A stretch of 64,000 bases of DNA from Streptomyces alanosinicus (GTDB lineage: Bacteria; Actinomycetota; Actinomycetes; Streptomycetales; Streptomycetaceae), in NCBI RefSeq assembly GCF_014650595.1, contig NZ_BMVG01000012.1, positions 148,847 through 212,846 of the forward strand, read 5' to 3'. How positions within the stretch are numbered: the stretch's first letter is position 1; every line of letters starts with the position of its first letter. Made by a program: the position numbers and the translations under genes. Shown piece by piece: positions 8,724 through 16,709 of this stretch. The notes beneath the pieces are model-generated. The model saw only the letters and a program-made list of their open reading frames with translations. It was not told where the DNA came from and did no database searches.

Positions 8724-9593
8724 TCAGCCGGCGGCGTTTTCCAGCCAATTGCCGTCGATCTCGCCCTCGGCGACGATCACGGCGGGTCCGGTCATCTCGA
8801 TCTCGCCGTCGGGTCGTTCGCTGATGACCAGGCGGCCGCCCGGCAGGTCGACGGTGTACGTGACCGGGGTGCCGGTGACGGCCGGGTCGGCGCCGTCGCG
8901 CCGGGCGGCGGCCACGGCGACGGCGCACGCGCCCGTGCCGCACGAGCGGGTCTCGCCGGAGCCGCGCTCATGCACGCGCATGGCGACGTGGCGGGGGCCG
9001 CGGTCGACGACGAACTCGACGTTGACCCCGTCCGGGTAGGCGGCTGCCGGGCCGACCGGCGGCGCGGTGTACAGGTCGCCGGCGTGCGCGAGGTCGTCGA
9101 CGAAGGCGACCGCGTGCGGGTTGCCCATGTTGACGTTGCGGGCGGGCCAGCTGTGCTCGCCGACGCTCACCGTGACCTCGCCCTCCGGCAGCCGGGCACG
9201 GCCCATGCCGACGGTGATGTCACCGTCCTTCGCGATGTGGACGGTCTTCACACCCGCGCGCGTGGCGATCGCGAGGTCGCCTTCGCCCACATGTCCGGCG
9301 TGCTGGAGGTAGTGCGCGAACACACGAACTCCGTTGCCGCACATCTCGGCGACCGAGCCGTCGCCGTTGCGGTAGTCCATGAACCACTCGGCCTCGGCCG
9401 CCATCGACGCGGCCTCCGGGTGGGCGGCGGATCGCACCACGTGCAGCACCCCGTCGCCGCCGATGCCGGCCCGGCGGTCGCACAGGGCGGCGACGGCGGC
9501 CGGGCCGAGGACGAGGGCGTTCTCCGGGTCCGGGACGATCACGAAGTCGTTCTCCGTGCCGTGACCCTTGAGGAAGGCGATCCGTGTGCTCAT
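8724..9593 (-). CDS. dapF: Diaminopimelate epimerase
   Basis: Converts LL- to meso-diaminopimelate for lysine synthesis; in Streptomyces, LL-DAP itself is the wall diamino acid, so this enzyme mainly feeds lysine. The 289-residue length is normal. Both active-site cysteines are visible: AEMCGNGVRVFAHY and RSCGTGACAVAVAAAR. The N-terminus IAFLKGHGTENDFV matches the family's substrate loop. Start ATG 9593. It lies near miaA, as in other actinobacteria. Confidence 0.97.
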   Translation of the reverse strand: MSTRIAFLKGHGTENDFVIVPDPENALVLGPAAVAALCDRRAGIGGDGVLHVVRSAAHPEAASMAAEAEWFMDYRNGDGSVAEMCGNGVRVFAHYLQHAGHVGEGDLAIATRAGVKTVHIAKDGDITVGMGRARLPEGEVTVSVGEHSWPARNVNMGNPHAVAFVDDLAHAGDLYTAPPVGPAAAYPDGVNVEFVVDRGPRHVAMRVHERGSGETRSCGTGACAVAVAAARRDGADPAVTGTPVTYTVDLPGGRLVISERPDGEIEMTGPAVIVAEGEIDGNWLENAAG

Positions 9594-9676
9594 TCCTCGA
9601 TCGTACGGGAGCGCTCCGCCGGGGGTGCCGATGCAGGTGTGAGGTGGTGCGGGGCAGCGGGACGGTGCGGGTTGCC

Positions 9677-9724
9677 GGTGGCTGGTGGCTGGTGGCTGGT
9701 GGCTGGTGGCTGGTGGCTGGTGGC
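9677..9724. repeat. 7-bp tandem repeat (ggtggct), six full copies plus part
   Basis: Six exact copies of ggtggct (9677-9718) and six more matching bases. It lies between dapF (whose promoter side it is on) and the stop of the membrane protein gene. It is followed by gcgcagtttcccgcgcccct, which resembles a short sequence I recall as widely dispersed between Streptomyces genes. A slippage-prone locus, with no evident coding role. Confidence 0.9.
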
Positions 9725-9744
9725 GCAGTTTCCCGCGCCCCTGG

Positions 9745-9790
9745 ATTCAGCGGAGCCTGACTACGCGATTCAGCGGAGCCTGGCTACGCG
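9745..9790. repeat. 23-bp tandem duplication at a gene 3' end
   Basis: Bases 9745-9767 and 9768-9790 are the same 23 bases with one difference. The second copy encodes the last residues (WRVARLR) and stop of the membrane protein on the minus strand; the first copy lies just past the stop. It looks like a recent local duplication of the gene end. Confidence 0.85.
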
Positions 9791-10423
9791 CCACACCGCC
9801 AGGACCACGACCACGGCCACCAGCAGGACGTACCCGAGTACGACCCTCCAGTCCGGGCGGCGGCCCGAGCCCCTCGCCGGCAGACCGGGCCAGGTGTAGC
9901 CCACCCGACGGGCGGCCATCATGCCCCAGCCGGCGGCGCAGGAGCAGATCAGCATGCCCAGCATGGCGATGACGGCGCCGCTGTCACCGAAGTCGAAGGC
10001 GAGCGGGAAGGCGAACATCAGCGAGCCGACGGCGGACAGTCCGACGATGGGGGCGAGCTGCCAGATGCGCAGCCGGCGCTGCGGGCGCAGCTCGACCTCG
10101 ACCTCCGGACCGCCCGGGTACATCTCCTCGGGCTCCGGTCCGTCGGCGGTCACCCCGTCGGGCGTCTCGTCGGGGCCGTCCTCGGTCAGCCGGGCCTCGA
10201 TGAGCGGGTCCTCGGTGAGCGGGTCCTCGATCAGTCGGTCTTCCGCACGTTCACGCTCCGCGCGGGGGTTCTCGGCCGACCGCTGTTCGGTCACCCGGCC
10301 TTCGGCCGGACCGTTCCCGTCCAGGCAGTGCCCGGTCGGGCGGCCCTCGGCCAGGGCCGGTTCGTCACCCTCAGTGGTGAGGTGCTCGGCACTTTGTGCG
10401 GTGTCGCGAGGGCCGGCCTCCAT
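9770..10423 (-). CDS. Membrane protein of unknown function with long acidic N-terminal region
   Basis: About 217 residues. The first 120 are hydrophilic and rich in Glu, Asp and Pro, with repeats such as LIEDPLTEDPLIEARLTED. Then follow three hydrophobic segments (IWQLAPIVGLSAVGSLMFAFPLAF, the AVIAMLGMLICSCAAGWGMM region and VVLGYVLLVAVVVVLAVW), so it should be an inner-membrane protein with a cytoplasmic acidic tail. ATG 10423 is chosen since gggagg precedes it; the frame is open to a weak TTG at 10441. It is wedged between dapF and miaA. I do not recognise a family. Confidence 0.75.
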   Translation of the reverse strand: MEAGPRDTAQSAEHLTTEGDEPALAEGRPTGHCLDGNGPAEGRVTEQRSAENPRAERERAEDRLIEDPLTEDPLIEARLTEDGPDETPDGVTADGPEPEEMYPGGPEVEVELRPQRRLRIWQLAPIVGLSAVGSLMFAFPLAFDFGDSGAVIAMLGMLICSCAAGWGMMAARRVGYTWPGLPARGSGRRPDWRVVLGYVLLVAVVVVLAVWRVARLR

Positions 10424-10530
10424 CGCCACGCGCCCTCCCAACTAGGCTCCACTTGGTCGATCGAAGCTCGATGATGGCACGGCGCCGAAGGCCGCGAAGA
10501 CCGGCGGCGCATCCCGATGCCATGACGTGA

Positions 10531-11469
10531 TCAGGCTGTAACCGGTCGTTCGACCAACGCCAGGGCCTGGTGCGGAAGTTCCTCCCGATCCGCCACGGCC
10601 CCACTCAGCCAGTGCACGCGGGGGTCGCGCCGGAACCACGAATCCTGCCGGCGCGCGAAGCGCTTGGTGGCGCGCACGGTCTCGGCCCGCGCTTCCGCTT
10701 CGGTGCACTCCCCGGCGAGCGCCGAGAGCACCTGCTGGTAACCCAGCGCACGCGACGCCGTGCGCCCCACGCGCAACCCCTCCGCCTCCAGTGCGCGGAC
10801 CTCGTCCACGAGACCCGCCTCCCACATCCGGTCGACGCGCAGCGCGATGCGCTCGTCCAGTTCCGGACGCGCCACGTCGACGCCGATCTGGACGGTGTCG
10901 TAGACGGAGTCATGGCCCGGCAGGTTCGCGGTGAACGGCCGTCCGGTGATCTCGATCACTTCGAGGGCCCGGACGATGCGACGGCCGTTGCTCGGCAGGA
11001 TCGCGCGGGCGGCGTCGGGGTCGGCGGCGGCCAGGCGGGCGTGCAGTGCGCCCGAGCCGCGCAGCGCCAGCTCCTCCTCCAGGCGGGCCCTGACCTCGGG
11101 GTCGGTGCCGGGGAACTCCAGGTTGTCGACGGCCCCGCGGACGTACAGGCCGGAGCCGCCGACGAGGACGGGCCAGCGGCCCTCGGCGAGCAGGGCGTCG
11201 ATCCGGGCGCGGGCCAGCTTCTGGTACTCGGCGACGGAGGCGGTGACCGTCACGTCCCAGATGTCGAGCAGGTGGTGCGGGATGCCGCCGCGCTCCTCGG
11301 GCGTCAGCTTCGCGGTGCCGATGTCCATCCCTCGGTACAGCTGCATGGAGTCGGCGTTGACGACCTCCCCACCGAGCTGCTGGGCCAGGAAGACGCCAAG
11401 ATCGGACTTTCCGGCCGCGGTGGGTCCGACGACGGCGATGACGCGGGGAATGGAAGGTGCGCTGCTCAC
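10531..11469 (-). CDS. miaA: tRNA dimethylallyltransferase
   Basis: Transfers dimethylallyl to A37 of tRNAs that read codons starting with U; MiaB (13401-14924) then methylthiolates the product. The 312-residue protein has P-loop GPTAAGKS (residues 15-22), followed by DSMQLYRGMDIGTAKLT and GGSGLYVRGAVD, all typical of MiaA. The frame extends far upstream, but GTG 11469 (MSSAPSIPRVIAVVG) gives the normal family length and begins just before the P-loop. The ribosome site is weak. Confidence 0.96.
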   Translation of the reverse strand: MSSAPSIPRVIAVVGPTAAGKSDLGVFLAQQLGGEVVNADSMQLYRGMDIGTAKLTPEERGGIPHHLLDIWDVTVTASVAEYQKLARARIDALLAEGRWPVLVGGSGLYVRGAVDNLEFPGTDPEVRARLEEELALRGSGALHARLAAADPDAARAILPSNGRRIVRALEVIEITGRPFTANLPGHDSVYDTVQIGVDVARPELDERIALRVDRMWEAGLVDEVRALEAEGLRVGRTASRALGYQQVLSALAGECTEAEARAETVRATKRFARRQDSWFRRDPRVHWLSGAVADREELPHQALALVERPVTA

Positions 11470-11651
11470 CGCACCAGTCTCGCAAACCTGCAGACCGTGC
11501 CTCGAACGAGTTACGTGACGGCTGGGGTCGCGGGTCGTTGCCCGTGGCGAGATACCGCCTACGGCACGCCGGAGGCGGTGACCCGGGCGGCGCAACCGTA
11601 CGCACCGGGTAACGCGGGAATTCGCCCGCACGAGTACCGTATGGAGTGGAT

Positions 11652-11951
11652 ATGGGTGTTTTTGCACGACTCCTCCGTAAGCCGAAGGTGACTCCGGAGG
11701 CGACGGCCGCCGAGGCGGAGGCCGGTGCGGAGCCGGCAGCGGCCGAGGCGGAGGAAACGGAGTCGGCAGCGGCCGAGGCGGAGGCGACCGGATCGGCGGA
11801 GGCGACGGGTTCGGCCGGAGACGGGAGCGAGGACGGGGCGGCGCTGTCGGACGCCGCCGCGGACGACGCGTCCGAGGGCTCCGGCATCCCGAAGCAGCAG
11901 TCCGCCGAGGAGGCCGCCGACAACGAGGCCGGCGAAGGCGCCCGCAGGTAA
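11652..11951 (+). CDS. Small Ala/Glu-rich acidic protein, unknown function
   Basis: A 99-residue protein with a short basic start (MGVFARLLRKPK), a long Ala/Glu/Ser/Gly low-complexity body and a distinctive tail IPKQQSAEEAADNEAGEGAR. I recall similar small Streptomyces proteins with this tail but no established role. ATG 11652 follows ggag at the right distance; a GTG six bases earlier is less likely. It is 24 bases ahead of the next small gene, so the two probably form an operon. It should be largely disordered and acidic. Confidence 0.72.
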   Translation: MGVFARLLRKPKVTPEATAAEAEAGAEPAAAEAEETESAAAEAEATGSAEATGSAGDGSEDGAALSDAAADDASEGSGIPKQQSAEEAADNEAGEGARR

Positions 11952-11975
11952 CTGCCCCGCGAGGGAAGGTGGACC

Positions 11976-12260
11976 ATGGGTCTGTTGGACAACATGAAGG
12001 CCAAGCTCGGCCCGGCCAGGGACAAGGTGTCGGACCTCGCGCGGCAGCACGGGGACAAGGTCCAGCACGGCCTCGACAAGGCCGCGCACGTCGTGGACGA
12101 GCGGACCAAGGGCAAGTACAGCGAGAAGATCCACGCGGGCACCGGCAAGGCCAAGGAAGCGATGGACCGTCTCGCGCACAAGGACGGTGCCGACGCGGAG
12201 ACGGCCACCGGCGATCCGACGGTCCCGACCCGGCCGGAGGACCCGCCACCGGCTTCCTGA
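11976..12260 (+). CDS. MT0933-type antitoxin-like small protein
   Basis: A 94-residue, Lys/Asp/His-rich helical protein (MGLLDNMKAKLGPARDKV ... HVVDERTKGKYSEKIHAG). This matches the MT0933-like antitoxin family (Rv0909 type), whose pattern is repeated amphipathic helices with VDExTxGKY. The family name comes from a mycobacterial toxin-antitoxin pair, but no toxin is recognisable beside it here. The ribosome site gagggaaggtgg precedes ATG 11976. It is likely co-transcribed with the acidic protein upstream. Confidence 0.78.
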   Translation: MGLLDNMKAKLGPARDKVSDLARQHGDKVQHGLDKAAHVVDERTKGKYSEKIHAGTGKAKEAMDRLAHKDGADAETATGDPTVPTRPEDPPPAS

Positions 12261-12601
12261 ATCTCTTCAGCGGCACGCGGATCGGCGGACGGTCGCGGAG
12301 CACGGTCGTACACACCGGCTCCCGGCCGTCCGCCGTTTGCGTGCGCGTACGCGCGCTCGTGCTCGTGCGCCCGCGCACGCTCTGCCTCTGGTGAGGGATG
12401 CGCCACGTACGCCGGGGCGCGCTCCTGGGGTACGCGCGTGCGAGCGCGCGGCGCGCGCCGTCCGGTGTGCCTCGTGCGAGCCGTGAGCTCCGGCGCACGA
12501 GCGTGCGCGCCGTAGCACGGGGCGCGGGGGCGCGGGGGCGCGGGGGCGCGGGGGCGCGGGGGCTGGGCACAAAGGCGCGGTGCGCGGGGGCGCGAGGCCC
12601 G
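12261..12601. other. Convergent intergenic region with strongly biased, repetitive sequence
   Basis: Between the antitoxin-like gene (plus) and the dioxygenase-like gene (minus). Bases 12340-12515 are rich in alternating purine-pyrimidine runs such as gtgcgcgtacgcgcgc, and 12519-12566 is a G-rich tandem repeat (own entry). I see no gene and no clean terminator. Confidence 0.6.
12519..12566. repeat. 8-bp G-rich tandem repeat (ggggcgcg), five copies
   Basis: Five exact copies of ggggcgcg (12519-12558) followed by a decayed copy (ggggctgg). The plus strand has evenly spaced runs of four or five G, which could form a G-quadruplex. It lies 36 bases past the dioxygenase-like gene's stop. Confidence 0.88.
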
Positions 12602-13315
12602 TTACGACCAGGTAGCCACCACGTAGCCCACGCCGTACGGTGCGGCCTCGTACAGCAGCGAGCCGCTGAGGTTCGCGTCTTCGGCGGCGCCGGCCAGGAC
12701 CTGCCAGGGGGCCCGGCCGGAGGCCTTCAGTTCATAGGCCAGCTCGGCGTCCAGCGCCTTGACGCCCGCCACGTCCGCCGCGCCCAGCACGCGCGCGACC
12801 TCCGCGTCGAAGGGTGCCGCCCGCTCGTCCAGGTATCCGGGCGCCTTGAGCGTGCGGCACGCGCTGGCGTCTCCCATCACCAGCACCGCCGTCCGCCCGG
12901 CCCGGACGGCCAGCTCCCGTCCGGCGTCGGCACACCGCTCGGGCGCGAGCGGCTCCCCGACACCGAGCCCCTCGATCGGGGCATCCGACCAGCCCGTGCG
13001 TTCCAGCAGCCATGCGGCGACGGCGAGCGACGGCGGCAGCTCGCGCTCGCCGGGGGTGTCCGTCGCCGGGCCGAGGCGTACGTCGAGATCGACCCCGAAG
13101 CCCCGGAAAGATCCCCGGGCGCCCTGCGGAAACGATCCCCGTCGGCTCTGCTCGGCGGGTCCGAGCACCACCAGGAGGTCCGGGCGGGCGGCGGCGAGCA
13201 CACCGAGCGCGTCGGTACAGGCCGCGCGCGCGGCGTCCATCTCGGGTGCGGCACCCGCGGCGACCTCGGGCACGAGCAACGGCGGGCAGGGGCAGACGGC
13301 AGCGGCTACCAACAT
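12602..13315 (-). CDS. Extradiol-dioxygenase-fold (LigB-like) protein without metal-ligand histidines
   Basis: A 237-residue protein that fits the class III extradiol dioxygenase subunit B-like family (LVVLGPAEQS, PPSLAVAAWLLERTGW, AVLVMGDASACRT). The family normally binds Fe(II) through two His and one Glu, with a first ligand in an HPPP-like motif. Here that spot reads CPCPPLL and the whole translation contains no histidine. Catalysis of the classic kind is therefore unlikely; it may be a binding or scaffold protein. It is downstream of miaB on the same strand, with an 85-base gap. Start ATG 13315. Confidence 0.8.
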   Translation of the reverse strand: MLVAAAVCPCPPLLVPEVAAGAAPEMDAARAACTDALGVLAAARPDLLVVLGPAEQSRRGSFPQGARGSFRGFGVDLDVRLGPATDTPGERELPPSLAVAAWLLERTGWSDAPIEGLGVGEPLAPERCADAGRELAVRAGRTAVLVMGDASACRTLKAPGYLDERAAPFDAEVARVLGAADVAGVKALDAELAYELKASGRAPWQVLAGAAEDANLSGSLLYEAAPYGVGYVVATWS

Positions 13316-13400
13316 GGTCGGCAGGTTAACGCCGTACGACGCCCGACTCAGCCCTCCGTGCGCAGATCGGCCGGATCGATCACCCTCAGGGGCAGGTCCG

Positions 13401-14924
13401 TCAGTCGCAGCCGCAGCCGGTCGCCACCGCCGCCAGCGGCTCCGGGACGCCGATCTTCGGCAGGCCCAGCATCACACCCGCCGGCTTGACGGACTCGGCG
13501 GCGGTGCGCTTCTCCCAGGCGTCCCCGGCGCGCGTGCGGCGCACGGCGAGGACGGGTCCCTCGGCCAGGAGGTGGTGCGGGGCGGCGTAGGTCACCTCGA
13601 CGGTGACCACGTCGCCGGGGCGGACGTCCTGCTCCGGCTTGGTGAAGTGGACGAGGCGGTTGTCGGTGGCGCGGCCGGAGAGCCGGTGCGTGGCGCCGTC
13701 CTTGCGGCCCTCGCCCTCGGCGACCATCAGCTCCAGGGTGCGGCCGACCTGCTTCTTGTTCTCCTCCCAGGAGATCTCCTCCTGGAGGGCGACGAGCCGC
13801 TCGTAGCGCGCCTGGACGACTTCCTTGGGGATCTGGTTGTCCATGGTCGCGGCCGGGGTGCCCGGGCGCTTGGAGTACTGGAAGGTGAAGGCCTGCGCGA
13901 AGCGCGCCTCGCGGACGACGTGCAGGGTCTGCTCGAAGTCCTCTTCCGTCTCTCCCGGGAAGCCCACGATGATGTCGGTGGTGATCGCGGCGTGCGGGAT
14001 GGCCGCCCGCACCTTCTCGATGATCCCGAGGTAGCGCTCCTGCCGGTAGGAGCGGCGCATCGCCTTCAGTACGGTGTCCGAGCCGGACTGCAGCGGCATG
14101 TGCAGCTGCGGCATCACGTTCGGGGTCTCGGCCATGGCGGCGATGACGTCGTCCGTGAAGTCGCGCGGGTGCGGGGAGGTGAAGCGGACCCGCTCCAGGC
14201 CCTCGATGTTCCCGCAGGCGCGCAGCAGCTTGCTGAAGGCCTCACGGTCGCCGATGTCGGAGCCGTAGGCGTTGACGTTCTGCCCGAGCAGCGTGATCTC
14301 GCTGACGCCTTCCGCCACCAGCGCCTCGGCCTCGGCGAGGATGTCTCCGGGCCGGCGGTCCTTCTCCTTGCCGCGCAGGGCCGGGACGATGCAGAAGGTG
14401 CAGGTGTTGTTGCAGCCGACGGAGATCGACACCCAGGCCGCGTAGGCGCTCTCGCGCCGGGTCGGCAGCGTGGACGGGAAGGCCTCCAGCGACTCGGCGA
14501 TCTCGACCTGCGCCTCCTCCTGCACGCGGGCGCGCTCCAGGAGGACCGGCAGCTTGCCGATGTTGTGCGTGCCGAAGACGACGTCCACCCAGGGCGCCTT
14601 CTTCACGATGGTGTCGCGGTCCTTCTGGGCGAGGCAGCCGCCGACCGCGATCTGCATGCCGGGCCGTGAGGCCTTCCTCGGTGCGAGCCGGCCGAGGTTG
14701 CCGTACAGCCGGTTGTCGGCGTTCTCACGCACGGCGCACGTGTTGAACACGACCACGTCGGCGTCCCCGTCCGCCCCCTCGGGCGCCCGCACGTAACCGG
14801 CCTCTTCGAGGAGCCCGGCCAGGCGCTCGGAATCGTGGACGTTCATCTGGCACCCATAGGTGCGGATCTCGTAACTCTTGGGTGCTTGAACGTCCACTGC
14901 GGGGCTCCGGTCGCTGCTGGTCAT
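13401..14924 (-). CDS. miaB: tRNA (i6A37) methylthiotransferase
   Basis: Radical-SAM enzyme that adds a methylthio group to isopentenylated A37, acting after MiaA. The 507 residues hold the N-terminal MTTase domain with its three cluster cysteines (YGCQMN, NTCAV, GGCLAQ), the radical-SAM motif CNNTCTFC (about residues 171-178), and a C-terminal TRAM domain. The tail extends past TRAM to a Gly-Cys-rich end (GCGCD), more than the E. coli enzyme has. Start ATG 14924. Confidence 0.97.
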   Translation of the reverse strand: MTSSDRSPAVDVQAPKSYEIRTYGCQMNVHDSERLAGLLEEAGYVRAPEGADGDADVVVFNTCAVRENADNRLYGNLGRLAPRKASRPGMQIAVGGCLAQKDRDTIVKKAPWVDVVFGTHNIGKLPVLLERARVQEEAQVEIAESLEAFPSTLPTRRESAYAAWVSISVGCNNTCTFCIVPALRGKEKDRRPGDILAEAEALVAEGVSEITLLGQNVNAYGSDIGDREAFSKLLRACGNIEGLERVRFTSPHPRDFTDDVIAAMAETPNVMPQLHMPLQSGSDTVLKAMRRSYRQERYLGIIEKVRAAIPHAAITTDIIVGFPGETEEDFEQTLHVVREARFAQAFTFQYSKRPGTPAATMDNQIPKEVVQARYERLVALQEEISWEENKKQVGRTLELMVAEGEGRKDGATHRLSGRATDNRLVHFTKPEQDVRPGDVVTVEVTYAAPHHLLAEGPVLAVRRTRAGDAWEKRTAAESVKPAGVMLGLPKIGVPEPLAAVATGCGCD

Positions 14925-15075
14925 GAGTCAAGGGTAGGCGGTGCGGGAACCGCACCGGGACGGCCGGCCGCGGGGACAATCCCTCATCACGCCTCGGCGC
15001 AGCGGACAGTGATCCAGAGCGGAGGACCGGCCGAGGTCCGCTGCGAGCGGTGCTCAGGGCCGAGCGGACGACAGG
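14925..15075. other. Upstream region of miaB, part of a stretch with no firm gene to 15250
   Basis: No recognised product in 14925-15250. A plus-strand frame is open from 15013 and becomes codon-biased from 15076 (own entry). Confidence 0.5.
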
Positions 15076-15234
15076 GTGGCGGGGGGATCACACGTCGCGG
15101 AGCTGTCGGACGCGGAACGTTATCGTGATCAGTTCGCCGAGGTCCGTGCCGGAGGCGGCGACGCCACGTATCACGTGATGCGCGGCTGGAGCCGGCGGAC
15201 GGCCTGGCCGTGCCCGGCGCACCTGGAGTCATGA
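15076..15234 (+). CDS. Possible small ORF or gene remnant ahead of the galU-like gene
   Basis: A 52-codon frame from GTG 15076 to TGA 15232-15234. It includes ELSDAERYRDQFAEVRAG and ends PCPAHLES. About four fifths of its third positions are G or C, as expected for coding sequence here, but it has no good ribosome site and the frame runs back without a start to 15013. It ends 16 bases before the next start, overlapping that gene's ribosome-site region. It could be a short coupled gene or the end of a decayed one. I do not recognise it. Confidence 0.3.
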   Translation: MAGGSHVAELSDAERYRDQFAEVRAGGGDATYHVMRGWSRRTAWPCPAHLES

Positions 15235-15250
15235 TGCGAGGAGTTCCACT

Positions 15251-16075
15251 GTGACCACCGTCCGAAAGGCCGTCATCGCCGCCGCGGGACTGGGGACGCG
15301 CATGTTCCCGATCACGAAGGTGGTCGAGAAGGCGATGCTGCCCATCGGCCGCCGGCCCACGATCGACTACGTCGTCCGGGAGTGCGCTGCTGCCGGCGTC
15401 GAAGAGATCGCCATCGTGGTGCGCAAGGGCAGCACGCAGATCCAGCGGTACTACGGAGACGACAGTGAGCTTCGTGCCCTGCTGAACCGACGCGGGTGGG
15501 CGGAGAAGGCGCGCGCTCTGGACGAGATCAGCTCCGTCCCCTCGATCACTTTCATCGAGCAGTCCCTGGAAGACAGCTACGGAACCGCGCTGCCCGTGAT
15601 GCTCGCCGAGGACTTCGTCGCCGGCGACAGCTTCTTCTACCTCTCCAGCGACGACCTGCTCGTGGACGAGCCCGGCTGGTCGACCCTGGCGGAGCTGGGG
15701 CGCCAAGCCGCGGGAGGATACGCGCTCGTGGGCCAGCCGGTCACCAAGGCCGCTCTGGAGCGCTATGGCCGCCTCCAAACGGCCGAGGCCGACGGCCGAC
15801 TGGTGCTGACGGATCTCATCGAGAAGGACAGCCGGCCGGCCGACGGCGGCCAGGCTCTGATCAATATCAGCAGGTACGCCTTTCCCGGAGAATTCCTTTC
15901 CGTGCTGGCCACATTGGCCACGCACGAAGAGTCGGGGGAATACCGGCTCACTGACGGGCTGCTGGAAGTCGTCCGTTCCCAGCCCGTCGCCGTAACCGTC
16001 GGCCGCGGCAGCTACTTCGACCTCGGCAGCGAGCAGGGTCTCGCCGAAGCCACCCAGCACGTGGTCGGCGACTAG
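15251..16075 (+). CDS. GalU-like UTP--glucose-1-phosphate uridylyltransferase family protein
   Basis: Nucleotidyltransferase of the UDP-glucose pyrophosphorylase family, which makes UDP-sugars from UTP and sugar-1-phosphate. The 274-residue protein has the nucleotide loop AAAGLGTRMFPITK near the start, then EKAMLPIGRRPTIDYVV, the EQSLEDSYGTALPV segment (the family often has ...GLGHAV here) and YFDLGSEQGLAEA. ribosome site gaggag precedes GTG 15251. It is slightly shorter than bacterial GalU (about 300). Codon use includes more A/T-ending codons than neighbours (e.g. atcaatatcagc). Its location between miaB and unrelated small genes suggests an accessory insertion; the sugar specificity is unknown. 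Confidence 0.82.
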   Translation: MTTVRKAVIAAAGLGTRMFPITKVVEKAMLPIGRRPTIDYVVRECAAAGVEEIAIVVRKGSTQIQRYYGDDSELRALLNRRGWAEKARALDEISSVPSITFIEQSLEDSYGTALPVMLAEDFVAGDSFFYLSSDDLLVDEPGWSTLAELGRQAAGGYALVGQPVTKAALERYGRLQTAEADGRLVLTDLIEKDSRPADGGQALINISRYAFPGEFLSVLATLATHEESGEYRLTDGLLEVVRSQPVAVTVGRGSYFDLGSEQGLAEATQHVVGD

Positions 16076-16259
16076 CACTTCAACCGACACCGGCACGATT
16101 CAAGTCCTGGCTCACTCGATATCCGGTCGGCCAAGGCCGGTGTGATCAGCGATCAGGAGCGGACGGACGACGCGCAGTCGGCCCAGCGAAGCGTGTGCGT
16201 GGCTGCGCGGCTTCCGACGTCCACGAATCCGCCCAGGACGCCGAGAACCGTCCATCAGC

Positions 16260-16616
16260 TCAGCCGGCGAACCATGGAACACGGCAAGCGTGCGGCGCCG
16301 TTCCTTCCGGGCACAACGACTTGATCACTGCCTTGCGGATCGCCCGCCACGTCCGCAGGGAACACGCCAAGTGGACGCGCAGCTCAACCACTTCCCGCTC
16401 CCCGCTGTGATGGCCAGGATGCTCGAAGGCCCACTGCTCCGCCAGAAAGCCATAGATTTCAGCAGTCGCCAGGTCACTATCAGGAGAGGTGCACGCAACG
16501 TCCGCCTTGACGGCCGTGGCACTCCGGCACCCGACCGCCCGGTCGACGAGTTCCCTGACCCATGCCAGCCCCTGCTCGTCCGCGTACAAGCCGAACCTCA
16601 GAATGCGCATCCTCAT
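16260..16616 (-). CDS. Hypothetical 118-residue protein
   Basis: An unrecognised protein (MRMRILRFGLYADEQGLAWV ... WRAIRKAVIKSLCPEGT) with plausible codon bias and no membrane segment. A low-Lys central part and conserved-looking WVRELVDRAVG hint at a real gene. ATG 16616 and ATG 16610 are both possible; neither has a convincing ribosome site. It is isolated between the GalU-like gene and the DUF6204 gene, in the accessory-looking stretch. Confidence 0.5.
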   Translation of the reverse strand: MRMRILRFGLYADEQGLAWVRELVDRAVGCRSATAVKADVACTSPDSDLATAEIYGFLAEQWAFEHPGHHSGEREVVELRVHLACSLRTWRAIRKAVIKSLCPEGTAPHACRVPWFAG

Positions 16617-16709
16617 GATGGAGCGAAGCTACACCGAGGCCGCCCACGGCCCCGGCGGCCTTCGGAAACCCCGTGGAGCCGGCGTGCTCGCTGTGCCTAG
16701 GGTCGCGCC

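Noticed and set aside
9318..9332. A second LexA-type site (cgaacacacgaac) in dapF
   Set aside because: It is a direct, not inverted, repeat and lies inside the coding region.
13316..13400. A codon-biased reading (CTG ACG GAC CTG...) after the miaB stop as a small gene
   Set aside because: It has no start codon with a ribosome site and the frame reads back into miaB in the wrong phase. Too short to support.
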